A stretch of DNA of 52,935 nt. It comes from a virus. This document shows, one piece after another, positions 33,203 through 41,942 of this stretch. A program made the translations under genes and the position numbers. Position 1 is the stretch's first letter. Each line of letters starts with the position of its first letter. Under the pieces are notes generated by a model. It was not told where the DNA came from. It worked only from the letters and a program-made list of their open reading frames with translations, and searched no databases. Where the stretch lies: the IMG/VR virus record IMGVR_UViG_3300042868_013143, positions 1 to 52,935 of that record; one strand, given 5' to 3'.

Positions 33203-34306
33203 ATGGAGACACAGAGCACATACATGAATCTTCCTATTATGAAACACTTCTCTGAAGGTGAGATTTCTAATAAGGTTGATAAATTTAGAAAAGGCGAGAA
33301 AGGTTTATTTTGGTTCCTGAAGTTGGGCGCATTAATTGGTTTGGGGTATTTAACATGGGTGTATGTATTGCCGCCATTGTTTCTTGCTATTGGTCAATTT
33401 TTAGCGGTAGCTGCAACTGGAGTATTATTGGTTGGTTTGATTATCGCAATGCCCGTTATTCTAAAAGGAATTAGAGTTCTTACACGAAACTTGCACAAGG
33501 CAATCATTAAACATGACCCTTTCGCTGAGTTGGAAAATCAAAAACAATTGATGGTTGCGAATCAACAAAAGTTCAGATTGGCTAAGGGTAAAATTGCAAA
33601 TCTTAGACAAGATATGGAAGTTGAAGCCGCTCAATCAGAAAAGGATGCTAAAGAAATGCAAAACCGCATCATATCATTACAAACTAAGGCGCAAAAACTA
33701 AAAGCAAATTTAGACGATATGGTTGCTAAGGGTGGCGCTGCAGCTAGAGGTTCTGATGAGTATGTAAATGGTAATGCTGAGCTTATGAAGTTGCTTTCTG
33801 AAGCACAGCGTGTAGGACACCAAATGGAGCAATCTAAAGACTTCGTTACAAAGTACGGAACAAGAGCCAATATTATGAAGAAATTCGGACAAAAATTGGT
33901 GATGGTTGAAACAAGTATGGACATTAAAGTATTGGACTTCGATGCTACAATTGAAATCTTGAAGAAAGATTACGCATTTGCTCAGAAATCTAAAGAAGCA
34001 ACTGAAAGCGCAAAATCAGCAATGTTGTTTACTAAGAGCTGGGAACTTGATTACGCATTGGATGTTGTAACAAGTACAATTGCTGAAGATATCGCAGTTA
34101 CGGCTGGTAACTTGAATGATATCGACACATTGACAAGCAAATACTCATTGGATAGTGATGAATTGTACACTAACCTTGATGCGTTGGCAAATCAAATCAA
34201 AATTGGCGCTGAAGCTGTACCATCAGCTAAGGCATACAATAACCCTGAATACCAACTTACTAGTGATGATAAACTAAAAAGTGGTGGATTTGGGGATCTA
34301 TTTTAA
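33203..34306 (+). CDS. PspA-like membrane-associated coiled-coil protein
   Basis: A 367-residue protein. Two hydrophobic segments (about 32-85) precede a long coiled coil (about 105-250: Lys/Gln/Glu/Met-rich heptads) and a C-terminal helical region with the ending GGFGDLF. A membrane anchor plus Psp/ESCRT-III-type coil fits proteins that brace the inner membrane under stress; true PspA lacks the N-terminal anchor, so this is a resemblance only. The first of three adjacent genes with a higher proportion of CGT Arg codons than the rest of the window. Confidence 0.6.
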   Translation: METQSTYMNLPIMKHFSEGEISNKVDKFRKGEKGLFWFLKLGALIGLGYLTWVYVLPPLFLAIGQFLAVAATGVLLVGLIIAMPVILKGIRVLTRNLHKAIIKHDPFAELENQKQLMVANQQKFRLAKGKIANLRQDMEVEAAQSEKDAKEMQNRIISLQTKAQKLKANLDDMVAKGGAAARGSDEYVNGNAELMKLLSEAQRVGHQMEQSKDFVTKYGTRANIMKKFGQKLVMVETSMDIKVLDFDATIEILKKDYAFAQKSKEATESAKSAMLFTKSWELDYALDVVTSTIAEDIAVTAGNLNDIDTLTSKYSLDSDELYTNLDALANQIKIGAEAVPSAKAYNNPEYQLTSDDKLKSGGFGDLF

Positions 34307-34356
34307 TAACAAATAAATAAGTGTAATTAGATTTAAATTAATTAAAAAAGAAAAAA

Positions 34357-36171
34357 ATGGGAAAAATTTTAAGAACAAAAAATTTAACAACAGGTTTTGA
34401 AGCGATTATTGTTGTTTTAGGATTGGCAGTTATTTTGACTGGTGTATATTACCTAGCTCCTGGACTTCGAGTTGATGAGTCCAAGCAGTTGGATGGAATG
34501 GAGTTGAGCGATGATAATATCGACAACAACACAAAGAGTGCATTGATTGAGTTGCCTTCGACTGAATTGTCTAGCGTGGCTTCTGAAAGACCGCTTGTAA
34601 GAGTTGCTGGATATGCTTGGAATAGCCAATCTGGTATTATCGTTGCAAATGGAGGACCTAAGACTACAGAGGGCTCAATTATGGAAAAGAATGGTCTTAA
34701 TGTTGAGATTATTCGTCAGGATTGGGTTTCTGAGTTGAGAAATATGCAAATGAAGTTTATTGAGGAATTTGATCGTGGTGTTGAATATCCTAAGTCTAAC
34801 AAAAGTGCATATGCTGTAATGATTATGGGTGATGGTGCTCCGTTCTATATTTCAACTATGCAAGCTGCATTGGATGAGAAATTTGGTGAGGGTAAATATC
34901 ACGTAGAAGTACAAGGGTGTTTCGGTATGTCAAATGGAGAAGATAAACTGATTGGCCCTAAAGAGTGGAAAACAAATCCCCAAACAATGAAAGGGGCTCT
35001 TATTTCTGCGGTTCTTGGTGATGGTGATTGGGTTGTAGCATTAAACTACGCATCAGCTAATGGTTTGAAAGTAAATCCTGATGTAACTACCTATGATCCT
35101 GAGGCTGTAAACTTCTACCCTTCTGAAGATGATGATTATATAAACTCTGCAAAAGAATTGATTAAATCTCAAAACAGCGGATTTACAGTTGAACTGAAAG
35201 AGATTAAGGATGGTAAATTAACAGGTAAGACTATTAAGAAGAAAATTGATGGTTGTGCAACTTGGACTCCTGGAGATAAAATGGTATTCGATGCTGTAAC
35301 TGGCGTGACTGATATCGTATCTACTAGAGAGTTTAAAAACCAAATGCCTACAACATTCATTGGTGTTAAAGAGTGGGCAAGCAAACACCCTAAGACAGTT
35401 TCTAATATCTTGAAGTCAGCGTTGACTGCATCAAACCAAATGAAGCAATATGATTCTTGGAGAGTGCGTGCTTCTGAAGCTGTATCTGAAACGTTCAATC
35501 TTGAAACTCCTAAATATTGGTATAATATGTTCAAAGGAGAAAAGATTACTAAGAATGGTATGACTTACAATGTAGGTGGTTCTAAAGTTCTTAACTATGC
35601 AGACGTTATGCAGTACTACGGAATTACTGATGGAGTTGATAGATATAAAGCAGTTTACAACCAAGTGTCTACTTATCTTACAGAGTTGAACCCATTTGGA
35701 TTTAATGAGTCAGTAAAAGGTGTTGTTCCTTATAGCGAAGCAGTGAACTTGTACTACTTGAAAAATATTGAAGATATTGAAGTGGGTACTGCAGAACACT
35801 CGGACTATACGGAAACTAAAACTAAGGTAATGGCATCAGGAAACTGGTCAATTAACTTCTCAACTGGTAGTGCAACTATTGAGTCTGTTTCTTATAAGGA
35901 TCTTGAGAAAATCTACAACTTGTTAATTCAAGCGGAGGATGCTAAATTGAGAATTGTTGGTCACACAGATAACGTAGGTAATCCTGCAAGCAACAAGACT
36001 TTGTCTAGAAGTAGAGCAAATTCAGTTGTTGAATACCTTGAAAGTCGTGGAATCCCTTCATCTCGTATTCAAGAAATTGATGGTAAAGGTGATGCTCAGC
36101 CAGTGGCTTCAAATGCAACAGCTGCAGGTAAGGCTAAAAACCGAAGAGTAGAAGTTACATTGCTACAATAA
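34357..36171 (+). CDS. NitT/TauT-type substrate-binding protein fused to an OmpA domain
   Basis: A 604-residue protein. An N-terminal membrane anchor (residues 13-32) is followed by a periplasmic substrate-binding domain (about 75-470) of the nitrate/sulfonate/taurine type. The C-terminal OmpA-like domain (about 490-604) contains IVGHTDNVGNPASNKTLSRSRA near 538-560, which binds peptidoglycan. The protein would tie an ABC transporter to the cell wall. Its probable permease and ATPase are the genes at 38143 and 39062. Fusion of these two domains on a phage is unusual. An intrinsic terminator follows. Confidence 0.85.
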   Translation: MGKILRTKNLTTGFEAIIVVLGLAVILTGVYYLAPGLRVDESKQLDGMELSDDNIDNNTKSALIELPSTELSSVASERPLVRVAGYAWNSQSGIIVANGGPKTTEGSIMEKNGLNVEIIRQDWVSELRNMQMKFIEEFDRGVEYPKSNKSAYAVMIMGDGAPFYISTMQAALDEKFGEGKYHVEVQGCFGMSNGEDKLIGPKEWKTNPQTMKGALISAVLGDGDWVVALNYASANGLKVNPDVTTYDPEAVNFYPSEDDDYINSAKELIKSQNSGFTVELKEIKDGKLTGKTIKKKIDGCATWTPGDKMVFDAVTGVTDIVSTREFKNQMPTTFIGVKEWASKHPKTVSNILKSALTASNQMKQYDSWRVRASEAVSETFNLETPKYWYNMFKGEKITKNGMTYNVGGSKVLNYADVMQYYGITDGVDRYKAVYNQVSTYLTELNPFGFNESVKGVVPYSEAVNLYYLKNIEDIEVGTAEHSDYTETKTKVMASGNWSINFSTGSATIESVSYKDLEKIYNLLIQAEDAKLRIVGHTDNVGNPASNKTLSRSRANSVVEYLESRGIPSSRIQEIDGKGDAQPVASNATAAGKAKNRRVEVTLLQ

Positions 36172-36190
36172 CAAACATAAAACCATACGA

Positions 36191-36222
36191 AAGGAGAGTG
36201 AGTTTTTGCTCTCCTTTTTTTG
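36191..36222 (+). terminator. Intrinsic terminator after the SBP-OmpA gene
   Basis: An 8-bp perfect stem AAGGAGAG (36191-36198) / CTCTCCTT (36209-36216), loop of 10, then T run. Confidence 0.88.
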
Positions 36223-36230
36223 TGTAATAT

Positions 36231-36258
36231 TGTAACATTTTTTTATTGCATTCGTATA
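36231..36258 (+). promoter_or_regulatory. ECF-like promoter of the DNA ligase
   Basis: TGTAAC (36231-36236), 16 bases, CGTATA (36253-36258); no TAnnTTTG box. It directly follows the preceding terminator. Confidence 0.65.
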
Positions 36259-36274
36259 AAAAAGAAAAACATTT

Positions 36275-37672
36275 ATGGAGATAAAGCAAATTCTAGATGA
36301 GATTTCGAGTGAACCTGGAAAGAATCAGAAAATGGTTATTCTAGGTAAGTATGCAGACAACGAACTATTGAAGCGTGTGTTGTATATGGCAAACTCTAGT
36401 CGAGTGAAGTTCTATATCAAGCAAATTCCTGAGTATACTCGTAAAAATGAGCAAACAAATACGTTGGACTTTGTTATCAACGAACTAGGTCATATCTCAA
36501 GAAGAGAGGTGACTGGAAATGATGCGTTGCGTTTCTTAAGCGATTTGTTGTCCACATTGAGTCCAAATGATGCTTATGTGATTGAGCGCATTATCGAAAA
36601 GGATCTTAAAATTGGAATGGATTCTAGCATTAATAAAGTTTTCAAAAACCTTATTGAAGAAACTCCTTATATGGGTGCAGTTTCTTTTGATGAGAAGAAA
36701 GCTAGAAAGTTGTTTGATAAGGGTGCTAAGGCATATTCGCAAGTTAAGATGGATGGTCGCTATTGCAATGCCACAATTAACGATGGGGAAGTATATCTAG
36801 AAAGTCGTCAGGGCGAACCAACAATTGTTACTGGTGCAAAATTTTTAGAGGAATTAGCTTTGTTGGACAATATGGTTCTGAATGGTGAACTGACAATGGA
36901 TGGAGTTCCACGTTATGAGTCGAACGGAATTATTGCCTCAATTATTGACATTTGCGGAAAGCGTGATGCAAGAACTGAACAGGAAAACTCCAAGAAACTT
37001 TCTACATTCGAAGAGAAGCACGGAAGTTTCGAAGATGCATTGGCTAAAATTCGTTATACGGTTTGGGATGTGATTACCATTGATGAGTATAACGCAGCTA
37101 GTTCAAAAACTCCATACAATATAAGGTTAAAAAACCTATCATGGTTTATATTTGGTGGCGAACATACTTTAAGTATGGTCTCAATCATTCAAAATAGAGA
37201 GGTGAATACATTCGAAGAAGCAATGAACCACTTTAAAGAAATGCTTGGCAGAAATGAAGAAGGTACAATTCTTAAAGCTCAAAATGGTGAGTGGAAAGAT
37301 GGCAAGCCGACTTGGCAAATCAAACTGAAGTTGGAATTGACTTTGGATTTGGTAATCACTGGATTTAATTATGGTACGAAAGGTACAAAGAACGAGCACG
37401 TTGTAAGCTCTTTGAATGCTGAGACATCTTGTGGTTTACTCAAAACTCGTCCTCAAGGACTAAAAGAAGACTTGATGAAAGAAATTACCGAGAATCAAGA
37501 GAGTTTGTTGGGCACAATTATCGAAGTTAAATGCTCAGGTCTTTCCTTTGACAATACGGGTGCATATTCACTTTTATACCCAGCATTCAAACACTTCAGA
37601 GACGATAAGGGCACAGCCAATTCATTAGATGAGTGTATAGAAATTCAAAACGCAGCTTTAGGGCTATCTTAA
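36275..37672 (+). CDS. ATP-dependent DNA ligase, T4 gp30-like
   Basis: A 465-residue ligase. The adenylation motif I is QVKMDGR with catalytic Lys158. Motif III/IIIa lies at VLNGELTMDG (near 206) and motif IV at EGTILKA (near 330); the WQIKLKLELTLDLVI segment is motif V. An N-terminal helical region (1-120) resembles T4 gp30 (ILDEISSEPGKNQKMVI...). It seals Okazaki fragments and repair nicks. It is nested inside the envelope cluster and shares its ECF-like promoter and CGT-rich codon use, which sets it apart from other replication genes. Confidence 0.93.
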   Translation: MEIKQILDEISSEPGKNQKMVILGKYADNELLKRVLYMANSSRVKFYIKQIPEYTRKNEQTNTLDFVINELGHISRREVTGNDALRFLSDLLSTLSPNDAYVIERIIEKDLKIGMDSSINKVFKNLIEETPYMGAVSFDEKKARKLFDKGAKAYSQVKMDGRYCNATINDGEVYLESRQGEPTIVTGAKFLEELALLDNMVLNGELTMDGVPRYESNGIIASIIDICGKRDARTEQENSKKLSTFEEKHGSFEDALAKIRYTVWDVITIDEYNAASSKTPYNIRLKNLSWFIFGGEHTLSMVSIIQNREVNTFEEAMNHFKEMLGRNEEGTILKAQNGEWKDGKPTWQIKLKLELTLDLVITGFNYGTKGTKNEHVVSSLNAETSCGLLKTRPQGLKEDLMKEITENQESLLGTIIEVKCSGLSFDNTGAYSLLYPAFKHFRDDKGTANSLDECIEIQNAALGLS

Positions 37673-37687
37673 TTTAAAACAATAAAA

Positions 37688-38137
37688 ATGAAAAATTTAA
37701 TTTTAGTATTATTCGTTGCGATGAGTGCAACATTGTTTGGTCAAAACAAAATCAATTATTATACTTCTGCAGGATTATCAATTTCAAACTCAGGAGATAC
37801 AACGTTTTCATATTCTTCTTATCCATCTATTGAGTTTGGTGGAATGTATGACAACATTGGAGTTGGGTTGGTGTTAGGAAGAAGTAATCTTTCTGGGTTT
37901 AGGTCTGATGTGATTAGTAATTATTGGTATGAAATAAAGACTTCCGCTTGTAAAACAGTAGGATCAGCAAGTGTTTACGGGTTGTTTGGAATTGGAAACT
38001 ACTTGTCAACAAAAAGAGTTTTTATCGAATATGGTGCAGGTATTTCTTACACATATAAATCAGTTAGTTTTTTTACACAAGCAAGTAATTGGGATGGGTA
38101 TTGGTATGTAACTCCTGGTATTACTTATAATTTTTAA
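37688..38137 (+). CDS. Predicted outer-membrane beta-barrel protein
   Basis: A 149-residue protein with a Sec signal (MKNLILVLFVAMSATLFGQ, cleavage after residue 17-19). The mature part alternates Tyr/Gly/Ser strands and ends in a terminal aromatic (ITYNF), the typical signature of outer-membrane barrels. At this size an 8-stranded barrel fits. A phage-encoded barrel may block receptors or complement the envelope system. It sits between the ligase and the ABC permease. Confidence 0.7.
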   Translation: MKNLILVLFVAMSATLFGQNKINYYTSAGLSISNSGDTTFSYSSYPSIEFGGMYDNIGVGLVLGRSNLSGFRSDVISNYWYEIKTSACKTVGSASVYGLFGIGNYLSTKRVFIEYGAGISYTYKSVSFFTQASNWDGYWYVTPGITYNF

Positions 38138-38142
38138 CCTAT

Positions 38143-38910
38143 ATGAATATTTTTAAACCTTTCGAAAGTGTTAATGGCAAAGCCAAGACACTGATTTTAT
38201 CAGGATGGCTATTGTTCGTAACTGCTATGTGGATTATGTTTTCATTCAGTGAAACACATATGTTCCCAACTCCTAGTCAGGTATTTGGCGGAATGGCCGA
38301 ACTATACAAAGAGGGTCTGATAGTGCATATATTTAGCTCTCTTGCTTTGTGTGCTAAATCTGTACTTATTGCAATCGTTATCTCACTATCATTTTCATAC
38401 TTATCTACTCTACCTATTATATCTCCGATATCAAATGTTTTGAGCAAATTTAGATATTTGCCTCTCACTGGTATTTCTTTCTATATTGCAATTTTATTGA
38501 GTGATGGTAGAGCAATTCAGGTGTGGGTTCTTGTAACCTTTATGACAACGTATCTAACAACTTCGTTACTTGCAATGCTTAAGGATATTCCCCAAGAAGA
38601 GTTTGACCACGCTAGAGCGCTTGGTTGTAATAGATGGGAAATACTTTGGGAAGTCGTTATTAAGGGTAGGCTCGATTATGTAATAGAGGTAATCAGGCAG
38701 AATCTTGCTATTGTATGGATGATGCTTGTAACTGTAGAATCAATCTTAGCTGCAGCGGGAGGATTGGGATTTCTAATCAAAAACTCAGACAAGATGATGA
38801 ACCACGGAAGAATCATTGCGTTACAATTAGTAATTTTACTTGTTGGATTATTTATGGACTTTGCTCTTACGTTCCTTAGAAAGAGACTATTTAGATACTC
38901 AAAGATTTAA
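38143..38910 (+). CDS. ABC transporter permease, NitT/TauT type
   Basis: A 255-residue inner-membrane protein with about six hydrophobic segments and the coupling EAA-type loop EEFDHARALGCNRWEILWEV (near 151-170), followed by ESILAAAGGLGFLI, as in SsuC/TauC/NrtB permeases. It pairs with the ATPase at 39062 and the substrate-binding domain at 34357, giving a complete importer set. Starts 5 bases after the beta-barrel stop. Confidence 0.9.
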   Translation: MNIFKPFESVNGKAKTLILSGWLLFVTAMWIMFSFSETHMFPTPSQVFGGMAELYKEGLIVHIFSSLALCAKSVLIAIVISLSFSYLSTLPIISPISNVLSKFRYLPLTGISFYIAILLSDGRAIQVWVLVTFMTTYLTTSLLAMLKDIPQEEFDHARALGCNRWEILWEVVIKGRLDYVIEVIRQNLAIVWMMLVTVESILAAAGGLGFLIKNSDKMMNHGRIIALQLVILLVGLFMDFALTFLRKRLFRYSKI

Positions 38911-38912
38911 TT

Positions 38913-39065
38913 ATGGTTAATTATATTTTAGGTTTATTAAAGGGGATGATAATTGGAATTTGTATCGTAAGTTTAGATTCAGATTATTGGGGTTATCCTT
39001 TGGTTGTAGGCACACTTACATTAATTGGTGTTGTAATTGAAATTAAAAAATTATATAGGAAATGA
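38913..39065 (+). CDS. Small membrane protein (50 residues) between ABC genes
   Basis: Two hydrophobic stretches (residues 4-20 and 28-42) with a basic C-terminus (EIKKLYRK). The stop overlaps the ATPase start by ATGA, so it is coupled to the ABC genes. Possibly an accessory transporter subunit. Confidence 0.55.
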   Translation: MVNYILGLLKGMIIGICIVSLDSDYWGYPLVVGTLTLIGVVIEIKKLYRK

Positions 39066-39880
39066 AATACGAAATTAAGGAAACAATACTTTATTTAGAC
39101 AATGTAAGTGTTGCATACGATGGAAAGACAATTATAAAAGATATTACTCTTTGCGAAAAAGATGTAATCTCTGCAGGAAAGGTGGTTGGTCAAACCATTG
39201 CTATTGTTGGAAGATCAGGAAGAGGAAAGTCAACTTTATTTAAAGCATTGACTGGCCTTGTGAAACCAACAACAGGTCAAGTTTTAATTACAGATGTCAA
39301 TAGTGATATTAAAGATGATGCGAAGCTTGTATCTGAAGGAGATGTTGGTTTTGTAGATCAAAAATATACACTATTCCGTCATAAAACAATTCAGCAAATT
39401 TGTAACTTTGCACTTCGTAAGAAGAATATAAGCAAAGAAGAAAAGGCAAGTATGATTGATAAGTATTTGACTGATTGGGGGTTGTTCGAGCATAAAGATA
39501 AATATCCTTGTGAACTTTCGGGTGGTCAAAGACAAAGAACTGCAATCATTGAACAAATTCTTTCTTCTGGTCATTTTATGGTTTTTGATGAGCCATTCAG
39601 CGGTCTAGATGTTGGAAACATTCAAAACGTAAAAAACTCATTCAGCTTAATTCAGCAAAGTCATGAGTTGAATACAATTATCTTCTCCACTCACGATATA
39701 AATTTGGCAGTTGAATTGGCTGATAGTATTTATGTGATTGGACATAAAGATGGTTGTAAGGACTATAGTACAATTGTTAAGCATTATGACCTTAAAGAGA
39801 TGGGTTTGGCTTGGGAAGATTTTAGTCCAAAACATTTAAAACTAGTAGAAGAAATTAAATCAGTATTATTAAATTCATAA
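39062..39880 (+). CDS. ABC transporter ATPase, NitT/TauT type
   Basis: A 272-residue nucleotide-binding subunit. Walker A GRSGRGKST (near 49-57), signature LSGGQRQR (near 152-159), Walker B FMVFDEP (near 173-179) and the switch His in STHD (near 210). It energises the permease at 38143. The two half-sites fit a homodimer. Followed after 3 bases by the AAA+ gene. Confidence 0.92.
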   Translation: MKYEIKETILYLDNVSVAYDGKTIIKDITLCEKDVISAGKVVGQTIAIVGRSGRGKSTLFKALTGLVKPTTGQVLITDVNSDIKDDAKLVSEGDVGFVDQKYTLFRHKTIQQICNFALRKKNISKEEKASMIDKYLTDWGLFEHKDKYPCELSGGQRQRTAIIEQILSSGHFMVFDEPFSGLDVGNIQNVKNSFSLIQQSHELNTIIFSTHDINLAVELADSIYVIGHKDGCKDYSTIVKHYDLKEMGLAWEDFSPKHLKLVEEIKSVLLNS

Positions 39881-39883
39881 ATC

Positions 39884-41326
39884 ATGGCAGAAGAAAAATC
39901 AAAATCAAAAAATCAAAGAGACATTATCGTTAGTGTAATGAGATCAAAATTTAATGAATATTCAGATTCTGAGTTATATCCATCAGCAGCATTAGGTGTA
40001 GAAATAAACTTATCAGAGTTGAAAAATGCTTGCAAGAATAGTTCTAGGTCAAAGATTGATCCAAACACAAAAAGCTTTAGACCATATAGTGTTGACTACG
40101 TTAAAAACGATGTACTTCCAAGTATGATATTGGAATATGGATTTAGTCAAAAAGAAAAAGGTCTAACAGTAAAAAGTGAAGCTGGAATGTTTGCAGTTAG
40201 GTTTACAGATAACTCTGTAATGATGTTTGCTCAACGAATAGTTGGTATGGGCAGAAATCAATCTGTTGAGACATATGCACTTGCAACAAGACAAACATTG
40301 AATAAATACTATTCATATCTTAACAGACAGGCTAAGATAAATTCAAAACCAAAAGTAGGACTATTTAAAATATCAGTAAAATCAAGTCCTATGGGAGATA
40401 GGCTAAATTATACTCCTATTAAAGGTAAAATGACTGAGAAGAAAGTCTATCACCAAAATAAAAAGCTTGTTGAAAATGATGTAGAACAATTCTTTGATAA
40501 CGTTAATTTGTATACACGATTCAATCAGCCTGGATCAAGAAGGCTATTATTGGTTGGAGAACCTGGTGGGGGTAAGACAAGTGCTGCAAATGAAATAGCT
40601 ATGAAACTGTCTGAAAAAATGTGTGTTGTAATCGCAACAGATTTAAAAGCTGTTATGATGCATACTTACAATATTTCAAAAGCAGAAATGCCAACACTTA
40701 TTATATTGGAAGACGCAGAATCAACAATTCCTTGGGGTAATTCAGATGTTCTTAATTACTTGGATGGAATTAATCAACCAAGAACAACAAAGGGTTGTTA
40801 TATGATTTTGACAACAAACTATCCTCAAAGAATCGAGCCGAGAGTTCTTAAAAGACCAGGTAGAATTGATAAGATTATTAAATTCGGAGTCCTAGACCAA
40901 GTAAATTCTATTATGTGTGCAAAGCATTATTTTGAAGGAATTTTGTTTGATTCAAATAAAGATAAAGCATCTACAGTAGAAGAAATGTTGAAACAGGTAT
41001 ATGAGAAGATTATTGCTGTTGATAATGAGACTGGAATGACAGGAGCTCAAATAAAAAACCTTTCAGAGGCAACAATTTCTTATGCAATATCTAATAACAC
41101 TGAAAAGATAAATATTGATACAATCATTGCTGTTAGAGATCAGTTAAGTAAAGATTTGAAAGATGTTTATGAAATGGCTGATGATGAAAGTATGAGCGCA
41201 AATAAGCCATCTCCAATTGGATTTGATATCTCAGACGGCAAGCGAAAAAATACATGGGAAGAATCTTTGGACTGGGATTCTATAATAAATCCAGAAAAAA
41301 GTAAAGGAAATGATTTGAGTTTTTAA
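39884..41326 (+). CDS. AAA+ ATPase at the end of the envelope cluster
   Basis: A 480-residue protein. An N-terminal region (1-210) of unknown fold precedes an AAA+ module: Walker A GEPGGGKTS (near 226-234), Walker B-like LIILEDAEST (near 272-281), sensor 1 TTNYPQRI and an arginine-finger segment RPGRIDK (near 325-331). The module resembles proteasome/FtsH/BCS1-type remodellers. An acidic tail ends the protein. It could assemble or disassemble the envelope complex encoded upstream. Confidence 0.85.
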   Translation: MAEEKSKSKNQRDIIVSVMRSKFNEYSDSELYPSAALGVEINLSELKNACKNSSRSKIDPNTKSFRPYSVDYVKNDVLPSMILEYGFSQKEKGLTVKSEAGMFAVRFTDNSVMMFAQRIVGMGRNQSVETYALATRQTLNKYYSYLNRQAKINSKPKVGLFKISVKSSPMGDRLNYTPIKGKMTEKKVYHQNKKLVENDVEQFFDNVNLYTRFNQPGSRRLLLVGEPGGGKTSAANEIAMKLSEKMCVVIATDLKAVMMHTYNISKAEMPTLIILEDAESTIPWGNSDVLNYLDGINQPRTTKGCYMILTTNYPQRIEPRVLKRPGRIDKIIKFGVLDQVNSIMCAKHYFEGILFDSNKDKASTVEEMLKQVYEKIIAVDNETGMTGAQIKNLSEATISYAISNNTEKINIDTIIAVRDQLSKDLKDVYEMADDESMSANKPSPIGFDISDGKRKNTWEESLDWDSIINPEKSKGNDLSF

Positions 41327-41386
41327 AAAAAATTCATACTGATTATCAGACATTTAAATGATATTTTTATTTTTTTTAAAAAAAGT

Positions 41387-41425
41387 TTTGTTTTTTGTGT
41401 AACTTTTTTTAATTTTGTACGTATA
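41387..41425 (+). promoter_or_regulatory. Promoter of tRNA array 2: ECF-like and housekeeping elements
   Basis: TTTG (41387-41390), 19 bases, TAATTTTG (41410-41417); overlapping TGTAAC (41398-41403), 16 bases, CGTATA (41420-41425). Nearly identical to the array 1 promoter. Confidence 0.7.
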
Positions 41426-41476
41426 AATTAAAGAAAACAAAATTTTATAACTATTTAGAATTAAAATCATTTAAAG

Positions 41477-41605
41477 ATGAAAACAGTATTAACATATACA
41501 GCAAATATCCCCGCTATGCCGATGAACGGCTTAGGGAATGGGTATGCCCCTGCCGATTATAGCTTGGGAGAAGCGAGTGTGTTATACTTTAAAGTAATCT
41601 TATGA
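41477..41605 (+). CDS. Leader peptide of tRNA array 2 (42 codons)
   Basis: Opens MKTVLT, like the array 1 leader (MKTTVT). Codons 12-29 comprise three Pro, three Ala, two Met, three Gly, two Tyr and one Asp among 18, plus two Asn, one Leu and one Ser. The array downstream encodes clear tRNAs for Pro, Asp, Tyr, Ala, Gly (two) and Met. The G+C-richer run suggests selection on codon identity and RNA structure. A helix at codons 32-34 can compete with the terminator that follows. It is most likely a sensing leader. Confidence 0.65.
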   Translation: MKTVLTYTANIPAMPMNGLGNGYAPADYSLGEASVLYFKVIL

Positions 41606-41646
41606 TAGATTAGATTTAAATAAAAAAATATAACAAAAGCTCGTTT
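41571..41646 (+). promoter_or_regulatory. Antiterminator helix of array 2 leader
   Basis: AAGCGAG (41571-41577, in leader codons 32-34) can pair with CTCGTTT (41640-41646), using one G-U pair. The second strand overlaps the 5' arm of the terminator, as in array 1. Confidence 0.4.
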
Positions 41647-41667
41647 CGAAAGATTCGAGCTTTTTTG
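41637..41667 (+). terminator. Attenuator terminator before array 2
   Basis: A 7-bp stem AAGCTCG (41637-41643) / CGAGCTT (41656-41662), loop of 12, followed by a T run; located 32 bases after the leader stop and 60 bases before the first tRNA. Confidence 0.8.
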
Positions 41668-41729
41668 TTTTATAAACGTTTTTTGACATATTGGTGATGA
41701 AGTTGAAAGCTAACAAGGTTAGCAAATTT

Positions 41730-41805
41730 CTGGGTGTGGAGGAATTGGTGCCTCGCCTGCTTTGGGAGCAGGAGCTTAATGCAGGTTCGAGTCCTGTCAC
41801 CCAGA
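41730..41805 (+). tRNA. tRNA-Pro(UGG)
   Basis: Acceptor CTGGGTG / CACCCAG; anticodon stem CCTGC/GCAGG with loop TTTGGGA, anticodon UGG; T-loop TTCGAGT. Discriminator A. Confidence 0.93.
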
Positions 41806-41815
41806 CAAATAAAAT

Positions 41816-41896
41816 GGCTACGGCGCATAATGGCTGGTGTACCCGACTGTCTATCGGGCGTGAATAACGTAGAGGGTTCGATTCCCTTCGTAGCCG
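41816..41896 (+). tRNA. tRNA-Asp(GUC) with long variable region
   Basis: Acceptor GGCTACG / CGTAGCC; anticodon stem CCCGA/TCGGG with loop CTGTCTA, anticodon GUC; T-loop TTCGATT. The variable region is about 13 bases (CGT-GAATA-ACG hairpin), where Asp tRNAs normally have 5. Discriminator G, as expected for Asp. Confidence 0.8.
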
Positions 41897-41942
41897 CAAA
41901 TAGCCTTAAATATCCAAGTAACCCCTTGGTGGCTTTATAAAC

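Noticed and set aside
41600-41899. Minus-strand ORF of 99 codons and plus-strand ORF at 41734-41940
   Set aside because: Both run through the Pro and Asp tRNAs; they arise from tRNA sequence and its complement.
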